Below are positions 37,601-49,600 of a stretch of DNA of 64,000 nt, piece after piece (the stretch's first letter is position 1; every line of letters begins with the position of its first letter). Where the stretch lies: positions 1,956,598-2,020,597 of the forward strand of contig VXAI01000139.1 of assembly GCA_013399305.1 (NCBI GenBank), written 5' to 3'. The DNA comes from Rostratula benghalensis (lineage: Eukaryota; Chordata; Aves; Charadriiformes; Rostratulidae). The notes below the pieces were generated by a model. That model saw only the letters and a program-made list of their open reading frames with translations, was not told the DNA's origin and did not search any database. A program made the translations under genes and the position numbers.

Positions 37601-40600
37601 GTCTTTTTCTTCCAAGGCTGCCATGGGTGACGTGAACAGGATCTTGTCCAAATCTGAGAAGAGACCCCCAGAGAAGGAGGCTCTGCGCAAGTTTGAAGAA
37701 TCTCAGAAAGAACTCGAGGCTTCTTTTTCAAAGGCCATGCAACTTGTCAGTCAAAAATTAAGTCCTGAAGAATGTATTGCAAGATATGAGGTGGGCTTGT
37801 TTGCTGAGCCAGCTGAATTTGAGTGTTTCTTAGTGCTATTTAGCATCTAAAGGGCTAAGGGACCACAGTGAGAAAAATATCAGAATTATATTTCTTTTAT
37901 TGCTCTCTATTGTTATCTCTATAATATCTCTATTATTTCTCTATTACTGTTTTTCTCAGCTTTTTGATTTAGCATTGTTAGCATCTATTAACTCGGCAGA
38001 CAGCTTGAATGAAGAAATGTAAATTGTTATTCAGTGTCTTAACATAAATTAATTGCCATCATCCCATCAGAACCTATCGTGTTCTGAACTACAGCCATTT
38101 TGTTTGACTGATTAATAATTTAGATTCCCATCAAGAATCACATGTCTGCATTCTTGGGCATTCTTTCAAAGTGTGATTAGAAGTACTGAATCACCTCTTT
38201 TTCCTAGTAGCTAATTGTTAAAGAAAGTGCCTAATCTCAAAAACTGCATCATAGAATCATAGAATGGTTTGAGTTGGAAGGGACCTTAAAGGTCATCTAG
38301 TTCCACCCCCCCTGCCATGAGCAGGGACACCTCCTACTAGACCAGGTTGCTCAAAGCCCTATCCAGCCTGGTCTTGAACACCTCCAGGGATGGGACCCTT
38401 CCATAGCTTCTCTGGAAGAGAGCAGGACAACCTGTTCTAGTGTCTCACCACCCTCACAGCAAAGAATTTCTTCCTAATATCTAAACTAAGTCTATCCTCT
38501 TCTTGGTTTAAAAATGCTTTAAAACAATCACTACATTCCCTGATAAAGAGTCCCTCCCTGTCTCTCCTGTAGGCTCCCTTTAAGTACTGGAAGGTCACTC
38601 TAAGGTCTCCTTGTTTTCCATGTACCTTAGCATAGTTTCCAGGAGAACCTTCTCCATGATCTTGGCAGACACAAGGGTGAGAGTGATCAACCCGTAGTTC
38701 TCCACGTCTTACGTTTTTCCTTTTTTAAAAGTGATGGTTGTGTTTCCCCTGTTCTAGTATATGGGAACTTTAAAGGAGTCCTTAGTGAGGTATCAAAAAT
38801 ACAAGTGCCCAAAATCTGTGCCTTCTCTTGCACATCAAGTCCTGTGTGGTCACGTGCCAGGAGCAGTGCAGAGCCTCACTCCAGGCCATCTCATAGGTTC
38901 CTATCATACTGGTACAGACATTTCACTCACTGACAAGCATGGGACACGGCCATGTATATTCCCTAGAAATGATACAAAGTTCAAGGACCTTAATCTTTCT
39001 TCTTTGGTACCAAATTTGCCTGTAAAAGAGGAGTTACAAGGACAACTTCTGCTTTTCTCTAAATAGTGTACACAGGGACTGTCTGCAACCTTTTAGCAGG
39101 TGTGCAGGGGTTGGAGGATGTCTTCATACTCACCCATACAAGGACCAGCACAGCCCATACTTGCAATGTATACATGCTTTATCCGTGACTTCTGTATGCT
39201 AATTTTAATTAGGTATATGTGATTTTGTTATGTAAATAAGCTGCATTCAGTGCTACTTATTTTTCATTGTGACACTTTTCTTGCAGGAAGCTTGTAATGC
39301 TCTGGATGGTAAAGTTCTTGACAAATTTTTGAAAGCAGCTGAACAATTGAAAAATATTTCATCTGATCACGAAAAGCTGGTCGTAGAAGAAAAGAGTACA
39401 GATGTTCATAAAAGATGGCAGGTGAGATAATATAGGAAAGAGAAACCACTGTCTGTTCTCATTAGGCTTTTGAAAAACAATTTTTTGTCACAGTATGTTC
39501 TGGGGTTTTTATTTGCTTTGTATTACCATCTGACAGGGATGATATGTTTTGAATTTTACAGGCAGTTCATAATGAAATTATGTCCTGTGTCCAGCTTACA
39601 ATAGAAAGGAAAAAAAAGAATTTTAACACAACTTTAAAAAAAATCAATAAGCAATTAGGCAAAGAGAAGAAACTCCTAAGTATGGATAAAACTAAAGGAC
39701 TCATCAAGGAACACGAGGTACCTGCCACATTCCTTTTCTGCTCACCTCCCTCTCTTTGTGAATGAATTGTCTGTCCTTGCTCCGTTCTAGGTACATTTTA
39801 GCAGCCCGTGTTTGTGGAACTGAGTCCTTGTGCTTGGTGTCGTGGAAACGCAGAACAAAAAGGCCACCTAAATTATTTCTTTGCTTTTTTAGACTGGAGA
39901 TACTAGTCTTCTTGCAGACCTTTAGAATTAACACCTTGTTTTGTGGATGATACCTCTTTTCTGTATTTTTAAGACAGGCTTGAAGCATTAAAACAGGTTT
40001 AGCTGTGCAGATTGTTAAAATAAGAAATGATTTATTACGTTCTCCGACTCCCTTGATTTGTTGCAGTTGCATAGTTGATGCTAGGTGCCTTCATTTGAGA
40101 TTATCTTCTCACAGTGCAATAGACACACTTTATCTCAGTGTTTGTGCTGTGTTTCACTTGCCAGGGTGAGTCATGATGAACGTTACATGTTCCATAAGCA
40201 CTTATAAAGGGAGGAAATTGCTCTCCTGATGAAATTCTGGTCTTCACTGAATTCAGTGGAGTTTTTGTCTTTGCTTCTCATGAGTTCATGTTCAGCAAAT
40301 GTTACATTAAAGAGATACAAGCATTCTCAGGTGCATCCCTTCTGCTTCTATTTTTGCTAGATTTTTAGTAGATCTTGGTTTCACCCTAGAACGTGTAATT
40401 ATTGATAGGGAATATTTTAAATAAATGTTCTAACTCTACTTTTTCTCTAGTCAATGGGACCTGTATATTTGATGTCACCGTGAAAAGGACTTTGGAAAAA
40501 AGTAGCTAAAACTGTAGTAACATAATGAATTTCAAAAGCAAGCAAAAGTCAGTACAGTCTTGTGGATGCAGCTAGGGAACTTGTTGCCAGAAATGGTTTT

Positions 40601-43600
40601 TTGGTTTGTTTGGGTTTTTTTTTTTTTTCCTGCCTCTATTTCAAAAAACGTTGAGGGAAAGTAATTTTTTTCCCTCCTGGTTTGACAGCTTATGATTTAA
40701 GTAAGCTCATCTGAAAAGACAATGGAAATAGAAAAAAATGTATGGGAATAATTGCATGTGCTTCTGATTTAACATGAGCTTATTATATTGTTTTCCTTTG
40801 TTTAGTCTTTTTTTTCACATGAAGGCAGCCTGAGGGAACTTAGCAAGTCCTTAGAAGACCTTAAAATATTGGGAAGACTAGCAGAAGAAACTTTCCCAGG
40901 CATACAGACACTCACTACAGACTGTGAACAAAAGCTAGAAAAGCTTCAACAAACTGTGGAAGATATTTACAAGGCCCTGCTGTCTTGTGCTGGAAAAGGA
41001 CAATCGTCTAAGAAAGAGTGAGTGACTGAGTGCATGATGTGTCGTAGCTTTGTAGAAATCAGATATATTGATAGGCTGATAATACTCAAGGATCACCTCC
41101 TCCAAGCTCAGGAGCGATGTATCCCAAAAAGAGAAGTCAGATATAAATGCCAGGAGGCCTGAATGGATGAACAAGGTCTCTTGGACAAACTCAAGCACAG
41201 AAAGGAAACCTACAGAGGGTGGAAGAAAGGAAAGGTAGTCTGGAAGGAATAGAGAAAAATTGTCTGAGCAGCCAGGAATCAGATTAGGAAAGCTAAAGCC
41301 TAGACAGAGTTAAATCTGTCCAGGGATGTCAAGGGCAACAAGAAAAGCTTCTACAGGTTCATCAGTGATTAAAGGAAGACAAGGGAAAATGTGGGCCATC
41401 TCTGAAAGGAAAAAGGAGACCTGGTTACCTGGGATATGGATAAAGCTGAAGTACTTTTTTTGCCTCAGTCTTCATTGGCCAAGGACTCTAACCACACCAT
41501 CCAATTCTCACAAAACAGCAGGGAATGCGAGAATGAAGAATTGCACACCACAGGAGATCAGGTTTGAGACTATCTGAGGAATCTGAAGATGCACAAGTCC
41601 ATGGGACGTGATGAGATGTATCTGTGGGTCCTGAGCAAACTGGCAGATGAAGTTACTAAGCCACTATCCATCATATTTGAGAAGTTGTGACCATTGCTGA
41701 CTGGAAAAGGAGAAACCTAATCCCCATTTTCAAAAAGAGAAAAAAGGAAGACTCGGGGAACTACAGGCTGGTCAGTCTCGCCTCTGCCTGGCAAGATCAT
41801 GGAGCAGATCCTCCTGGGACCTCTGCTAAGGCACATGGAAAATAAGGAGGTGATTGGTGATAGCCAATATGGCTTCACTGGGGGCAAGTTGTGCCCAACA
41901 AGTTTTGTGGCCTTCTGCAATGAGGTAGCAGCGTGGATGGGTAAGGGAAGAGCAACTGATATCATCTACCTGGACTTGTGCAAAGCATTTGACACTGTCC
42001 TGCATGACATCCTTGCTTCTAAATTGGAGACACAGATTTGATGGATGCACCACCCAGTGGATAAGGCATTGGCTGGATGACTGCACTCAAAAGAGTTGCG
42101 GTCAATGGCTCAGTGTCAAAGTGAGCGACAAGTGGAATTCCCCAAGGGCTGGTATTGGGAGCAGCGCTATTTAACATGTTTGTTGGGGGCATGGAGAATG
42201 GGCTTCAGAGTACCCTCAGCAAGGTTGCAGGTGACATCAAACTGCATGGTGCGGTCAACATGCTGGTGGGAAAGGATGCTGTCCAGAGGGAGCTGACCAG
42301 GCTTGAGAGGTGGGCCAGTGCAGTGCCCATGAAGTTCAACCACACCATGTGCAAGGTCATGCACCTGGATTGGGGCAATCCCAAGCACAAATGCAGGTTG
42401 GGTGAAGAATAGATTGAGAACAGCCCTGAGGAGAAGGACTTGGGGGTGTTGGTGGAAGAGAAGCTCAACATGACCCTGCAGTGTGTGCTTACAGCCCAGA
42501 AAACCACGCACATCCCTGGGCTGCGTCAAAAGAAGTATGGCCAGCAAGTCAAGGGAGGTGATTCTACTTCTCCGCTCTCATGACACCCTGCCTGGAGTAC
42601 TGTCTCTAGCTTTGGAGCCCTTGGTACAAGAAAGATATGGACCTGTTAGAGCAAGTCCAGAGGAGAGTGACAAAAATGCTCAGAGAGCTGGAGCACCTCT
42701 CCTGTGAAGACAGGCTGAGAGAGCTGGGGTTGTTTAGCCTGGAGAAGAGAAGGCTCTGGGGAGGCCTTATAGCAGCCTTCCAGTACCTGGAGAGAGCCTT
42801 CAGGAGAGCTGAGAGCTGAAGAGGAACTCTTTATCAGGGAGTGGAGCAATAGGATGAGGGGTAATGGTTTTAAACTGAAAGAGGGGAAATTTAGATTAGA
42901 TATTAGGAAGAAATTCTTTGCTGTGAGGGTGGTGAGATGCTGGAACAGGTTGCCCGGAGAAGTTGTGGATGCCTCATCCCTGGAAGTGTTCAAAGTCAGG
43001 CTGGATGGGGCTTTGGGCAGCCTGGTCTAGTGGGAGGTGTCCTTGCCCATGGCAGGGGGGTTGGAACTTGATGATCTTTAAGGTCCCTTCCAACTCAAAC
43101 CATGCTATGATTTCTTTTTTTCCCTTTGTATTTCATATTTCATTCTTGAGCTGAAATCTCTTTTAAACCATAGGAACTCCATTGTTGCTTCTGAGAATGG
43201 AGAAAAGTCCAGTTCTTCTCAAGAAATTGATATCCTTACGGTACAGGAGGTAAGAACTCCGTATTTACTATTAGAAAGGAGTGCTCTGTCTAGGGGAGAT
43301 CATTGGCAAAAGAAAAACATAGTTAATTCTGTTCTTGTGGTAGGACCTCAGGTTTTTAGTCAGACATCAAATACAAATTGCACTTGGGAATGTAGATTAA
43401 ATAAATAGTAAAAACTAAAATGTGAGGAACAGCACTAGACATCCCAAAGAGATGTGAGTCTCCAATCCTGTGTTATATTTTGCTAAAGCTTGGGTTTCCC
43501 TCATAGCCTTTCAGTAATTTGAACAAGTTTCAGAGAACACAGAGAGGAAAAATAGTGAAGAGCTGGAGGCATTTGCCTTAGAAAAATATAAGGAAAGCCA

Positions 43601-46600
43601 GAACACGTTTATCATCATAGAAATAATTTGTGAGAGAGAAGATAACTGCACTTCAGCATTTGGATGCCACAGAAGGCATCTTGTTTACGATAAACATTCA
43701 TGCAAGCAATGTTGCAAGCAGCTCATCAGGCACCCTCCAGACTTGTGGTGTATAGGAAGGAACCCATTGCATTTACATAAGGTTTGAGGAAATGTAGAAA
43801 TTGGCTGTTAAGAAAGGAGAGATGCCTGGTGAGGCTTCTAATGTCCCTAATACAAAGATGAAATCTGTTCTCTTGTGGATAATCAAAGTATGAATTGTAT
43901 AACTAAAGTCAACCAGCCTCAGAGTGAGTAACAGAGAACTTAGAGTATCCTGGAATCGTGGGTGAGAGACATGTAAAGGCATCTGGTATAAGCAGTTTGA
44001 CAAAAGCTACAGAACGCAGTGCCTTGTGGCTGTTCAAGTATTTCTGTGGAGCTGCAGCAAAAATGTGCACAGGTAGCTTGTGCTTGCCAAAGACCTAGCA
44101 TCTGTGGAAGGAATAACTGACCTGGTGGGAAGCATTAAAAGAAATTTGCTCTTTTGTTTCATGGATGGTATCTCTCGCTGCCTTTGGGACACGTGAAGCA
44201 ATTCCTTCTTTCAGGATTTCACAGGTGTCTGATAGTATTTCCTATGTATGGACAGCATGATGCAGAGGTCATTGTTGCCTTTCTTTATTTTTACTTAGAC
44301 CTCAAGTCCTGCTGCAGGTGCAGTTTTGGAACCAGATGTGAAACATCACAATGGAGAAAGCTGTGCAAAGAAACTTGAGGAAGGCAGTGATTTGCCCCTA
44401 CCAGCTTTATTAGAGAGGTAACTTTTAAAGGTTAAGAGATGATAGTATGTTAGATGTTCTTAAACCAATTGAATGCATCAAGCATAAGGTGCACTTTTGC
44501 TATGTGGAACTCTGTTCCTGTTCTGCTGCAGTTCACTTAGTATTGCTCTGTAATGGATAAGGACGTGGCATAGCAGCTAAATGCTTCAGACATTAGAATT
44601 TTGTAGCAAGAACACTTAGAGCTATAAAACTTTTTCAGTTCTCTTGGGCCAGAAAAATCTGTATCTGCCTTACTAATAACATCAAATATTGCAAAATTAA
44701 AAAAAAAGTGTTAAGTTTTTAAATAAGCGACACGTTTACATTCATAAAACATGAAATTAGAGTATGCAGGCAGGTATTTGTACTTGAAAATTACCCAGGT
44801 GAAGGATTTCTTAACCTCTTTCCTATGTTGCTTATTTATGCTTATTCGTTTGCAACTTAAGTAAAATTGCATTTGTATTAGACTGTGCTTATCTATTGGT
44901 CAGTGAGTGCCAACTCCTGCCATGTACCACTAAATTAAAAGTAATGTTCTTTTTGAAAATGATTGCATCTTTTCTTTAGCTATAACACACAAAGAAATAA
45001 CCTGGAGAAACTTTTGCACATCAGCAGAGATAAAGTAGCATCTGGCTTTACTGATGAAATCAAAGGCACTTCATGCCTTCAGAATAAGCTGCTTGAGCTA
45101 CAGGTAAGTACTCATCTCTTTAAAACATACTTGGTCTCTAAATTGTTACTTTCTCACGTAGAGTCCTCACTTCTCTGTGTTCTGTGTATTGCCAAGGGAT
45201 AAAGGAGCATTGTCACAAACAGGCTTATTAGAAGTAGAAGGGAAATCAAGGGTTTAGCATTCGGTAAGAGTGCATTCGTAGTTAACAGTGGAGTTTTGCA
45301 AGGGTTGCTGAAAGAAGAAATTGGTGGCTCTCAGTTTGTGGTTTGCAGTCTGAAATAGCTCTAATGGAAAAAATAACTACAGAAAGCAGCTTTTTTTGTC
45401 ATGAGAATTGGTAGGTGATGGACCATGGTCAGGCCTTCAGGAGTCATCAGAGTTGAGCTATCAAAAGCAGTGGTGTATGTGCATGATGAAACTATTCCAG
45501 GACTTACAACTTGATTAGGTTTGTGAGACCTTCAAGGGGATGATAAAAGGTGCATAATAGATTTTGTAGAATTTATTACTGGAATTTTGTCAAATCCTTG
45601 CTTGAAAGGAGTACAAACGTTATTTCTAGTAATTCAGAACTTGGTTCAGATCTATATTTGTGTTTTGTTCTTTCAAACATAATTAAGTTGAGATATTTTC
45701 CATTCATTCTTGTAGTAAAAATGGCTGAACCGTATTCATTGATAAAATGTTGCCAAGGCATATATGAGACATAGACATTTTCATCATCAAAAGTTGGTAG
45801 AGCTTTCCATGCAGCTAAAAATGGAATCTTAGAGAAAGCAATAGATACTGTTCTTTTCAAATGATGTTTTCACTTTTTCTGTGGAGACTCTTGTGACTGT
45901 AATTTTATGAAGTATCCAGTCTGTTGAGAAATACAGTGTTCTATTAATGCAATTAATGTCTTTTAGGTCATAGAAAGTGAAATCAATTCGGGTTGGACAC
46001 AACTGGAAAACATCTCATCTACTTTAGAAAATCTTGTGGATGAAGTGCAGCAGGCTGCTATCTCTCATAAAAGAAGCCAAATAAAAGGAGAATGGCAAGA
46101 ACTTCATGATATTATAAATACCAGGTATAACAGTTCTTGGTGTTAGCTAAGGAGTACCTATTTGTAACTAATGTGTGTATTGTGCAGGGAGTAATGTGCA
46201 TTACAGAAAGTACCTGCACTTTTTAAACTTTTTTTTTTATTACTTTATAGCATAAAATTAAGTTTTCTTAATTATACTTGGTTCATATATACATTGCAGA
46301 TAGTGTGAATCACTCCAAGAAGCACAGAGTCAAATCTCTGTAACGTCACTGTGTGGTTTACTGTTTTACTGGTTTAAGTTTACTGCTATTTCTTTCAACC
46401 ATTTGGTTAGATTCACTGGGATTCATGCTGCTTTTCTTCTTGATCAATGGAAACACTCCTTTGACTGCAGGAGGAGGAAGATTAGAACTGTTAGACAGTC
46501 AATTGCATTATCTTTGTGGCTTTTCATGCTGTAAAATGTTGAGTGTCGTTTCTTGCTTGCTTTCCCAGTTCATGTTTTGTTACCTTTCTTGTAGAACAAA

Positions 46601-49600
46601 CTCTTTAAGGACTGCTTTGGAAATTGTTTTGCCAATAGAAAATGAATCCAGTCTTCTATATGAATTAGATCAGCAGCTGAAGAAAAAGGACATCCAGCAG
46701 TTTAATCTGATGAATAGTGATATTGCTTATAGGGAACTAAAGGTAAGGGAAAATGCCCAGACTACACGCTAGCCAGAATAATTTATAATATGTCTAAGAA
46801 CAAGAGAACTTAATGGGATTAATTCACTCAGAATTTTGAGACCACTCACAAGACTTCCCAAACTTTTTAATACCTGACAGGATTTTACTCCCTTTGTTTT
46901 AAGTGACCTTATTCCAGTAAAGCAAGCCAGGGACCCTGAATAGTCTCTACTGTAAAAAACAGAGTTGCAAACATTTTGTCTAAGGTTAGGACTTTCCCGA
47001 TCGTTCCCATTGGGTTTTATATCATTTTGTGGAGGCATACACATAATGTGGTGTTAATGTGTGAGCTAAGCTAAGATGCCTTTTGTCACATCTGCTGAGG
47101 TATCTGAGCACACCCCAGGATGGTTTTTGGAAGCTCTGCATGTATGCAGTAACTTTTTCACCTGCTAATGGTATCTTATGCCCAGGCTCCTGTCTGTCTG
47201 TTAGGCAGGGTGAGTTTTGTTTTTGTTTTGTTCTTGATATGCACTCTGAGCTGAACACAGTGAGTGCTACACAGAACTGAAAGTTTGCATCATCTGCCCT
47301 TGGCTCTTGCACTAAGTAGGGTTTAGGTCTCTCAAGCTGTAGGGCAGAGATCATGTGTGCCTGCTCTCTGAGGGGACTCTTTGCCTGGAAGGGTCCTGCA
47401 TTTTTTTCCCAGCTCTCTGCACATTTGGAGTTCCACGGCATTCACAAACTGCTGTTTATGTGAGGGCTGTATCTAGGTAGAATGCAGACTTAAGAGATTT
47501 TTAAATGTGTAAGTCTCCTCCAAAAGCATAGCATAAAAAACTTAAAAGATGGCAGAGTAACAAACATCTGTGTGCTTGCCTGTGCTCAAGTGATCTCCTG
47601 CTGTGAGAGCCTGTTACTTTCAGTCCCAGGACTCTAAGCTTCCTATCCTTTTTTTCTGGTTGCTGGAAAGAGGCCTGGGCTTTCTATAGTGCTGACTAAA
47701 TTCCCTGTGTGTAATACATTTTTATTAATTTTTCTGCTTTTTCCTTCCCTCCACCAAAGTCCAGAGTAGGAAAAAAGAGGTATTCTCTCTCACCCCCCCC
47801 TGTTTAGCATACTTATTTTATTGCGAGTATAATTTCTGTTTCAGTCATAGGTGCAGGATACAGATTTTACTTCCCTTGCTAACAGTGTTGGTCATTCTCT
47901 TAATCTCAGGAGCTACAGAGATCCATATTAAATCAGATTGAAGTGTGCAAACAATTGGAACACCTAGATAGTTCAGCAAGAGATGAATTTAATCCAATAG
48001 ACCTGCAAGCTGCAAGTAAAATTATGATTTACTATCAAAACCAGCTTGAAGAAATGAGCCATAAAATGCAGATCCGTGAGACAGTCCTTAAAGATCTGGA
48101 AGCTTTTGTGGCCTCATTGAGGAAGATTCAGTCTTCCATCAAATGCCTCAAAGATCCCTCAAGTCAATGTGAAATACAAGGAAAAACATTGAGAGAGTCT
48201 GCACAAGAAGTTTCTCGTATGGCAGAAGCAGCTAAATGTTTGGATGAACGCTTGCATACGGTCGGCATCTGTTTGGAAGATACTGAATGTGGGAGAAAGA
48301 CTTGTTGTGAAAACCTTGTTCTGACTTTATCTGAAGAGCTAAATGCGACTTACGATCCCTCAAGTGAACAGACACTTACAGAGGAAAAAGACTTATACAA
48401 GATTTTTTCCACAAAAAATGGTGAACTCCTTAAAAACATTCAGGATCTACGTGACAGAATTAACAAAATAGGTTTGAAGGATCCAACAATTCCAGCTATT
48501 CAGCAAAGGTGAATTCTTTTTTTTAAAGCTCTTAATTTCATAATTCCAGTGAACTCAGGAGGCCTGTGGCTCCTTTGCAGTGGAGCACTGAAATCGAAAT
48601 GTGTCTTGAAGTGTCTGTGCAGCACTGAAATAAGTTGTGAGTTATAGTTTATTCTCAGCCTTACAGCCTAAATAATTTTTATTTTGAACTTCTATGTATG
48701 TTTTTGTTTGAAGCAGCATTGATGATGAAAAAAATAGAAGGACGTTGATTGTTATGACTGTAGTTTTCAGGAAGAAAACTGTCAAAGAGGGAGACAGGTC
48801 TTTTTGCTGGGCACTGACACACGTGATGTGAAACTGCTGTAGAAGACTTGTGTTGCTTAACCACGACTTGTTGGAAAGTCACTAACACTGTATGTCTCTG
48901 ACACTGTTGCAGAGGAGCAATCTGCAGCCTTGCAAAGGATGAATAAACAAGTCAGGAGTGTTTATGCAGGGAGAGAAAGGGAGGGGGAGAGGAGTTTATG
49001 AGCTGTGTCCATTTCTTAAGGGCTGAAATCTGGCGGTGTGGCATAGCTGCCTTTCTTAAACCATATTTTAAGATAATCAGACTGTAGTGGACTTCAGAAT
49101 TTTGGATTACTTTCTGAAAGGGCTTAGGTCAGCATAACTCATCTGAAGGACTATGTCAAATTACGTGAACTGAAGATCAAATTAGACTTTTTATGATGTC
49201 ATTTAATACAGTTGGTATGTGCAGCTCGGGATGAATTTCTAGGGAACTTAATAATTACATTGAAGAAAAAAAATCAAAGACTTACTTTAATGTAAGGTTG
49301 TATTTCATTTTTTTTCTAATAAAGGATAAAATCATTAACAGAACTGGAAAAGGAATTGGATTGTGTTGCTGTTGAAATGAAACCTATGCAAGAAATTGCT
49401 AACAAGCTCCCACAGATCAAAGAGGAAAAAGCAGAGGAAGCAAACGAACAGTGCAGAGTTACAGAGAGGCTATGGGAGGATACGAAACTCTTACTGGCTG
49501 AATGGTAAGGAGAAAAGTTACATTTTAAAGTAATACTATCTTAGTAAGAAGTTTGCTTGTAAAATGGAACAGAAAAACATTAGACCATACTTTAAATACA

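Larger units (their letters stand above)
37791..39286 (+). other. SYNE2: Intron 19 with tandem repeat and CR1
   Basis: A 1496-bp intron. About a third of it is the minus-strand CR1 copy at 38247-38780. Near its start is a short CTCTAT-based tandem repeat (37905-37949). The remainder is unique sequence. Confidence 0.85.
41018..43173 (+). other. SYNE2: Intron 22, almost entirely CR1
   Basis: A 2156-bp intron of which about 2033 bp is a plus-strand CR1. Only about 63 bp on the donor side and 60 bp on the acceptor side are original intron, so the ancestral intron was probably about 120 bp. Confidence 0.85.

Noticed and set aside
40823..40828. Alternative acceptors (GAAG, GCAG) inside exon 22 after its internal T8 run
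   Set aside because: Both shift the reading frame, whereas the acceptor at 40804-40805 gives SFFSHEGSL, which aligns with the human protein.
47022..47441. A 139-codon open frame on the minus strand in intron 27
   Set aside because: No recognised homology, no gene structure, and it lies inside an intron of the plus-strand gene.
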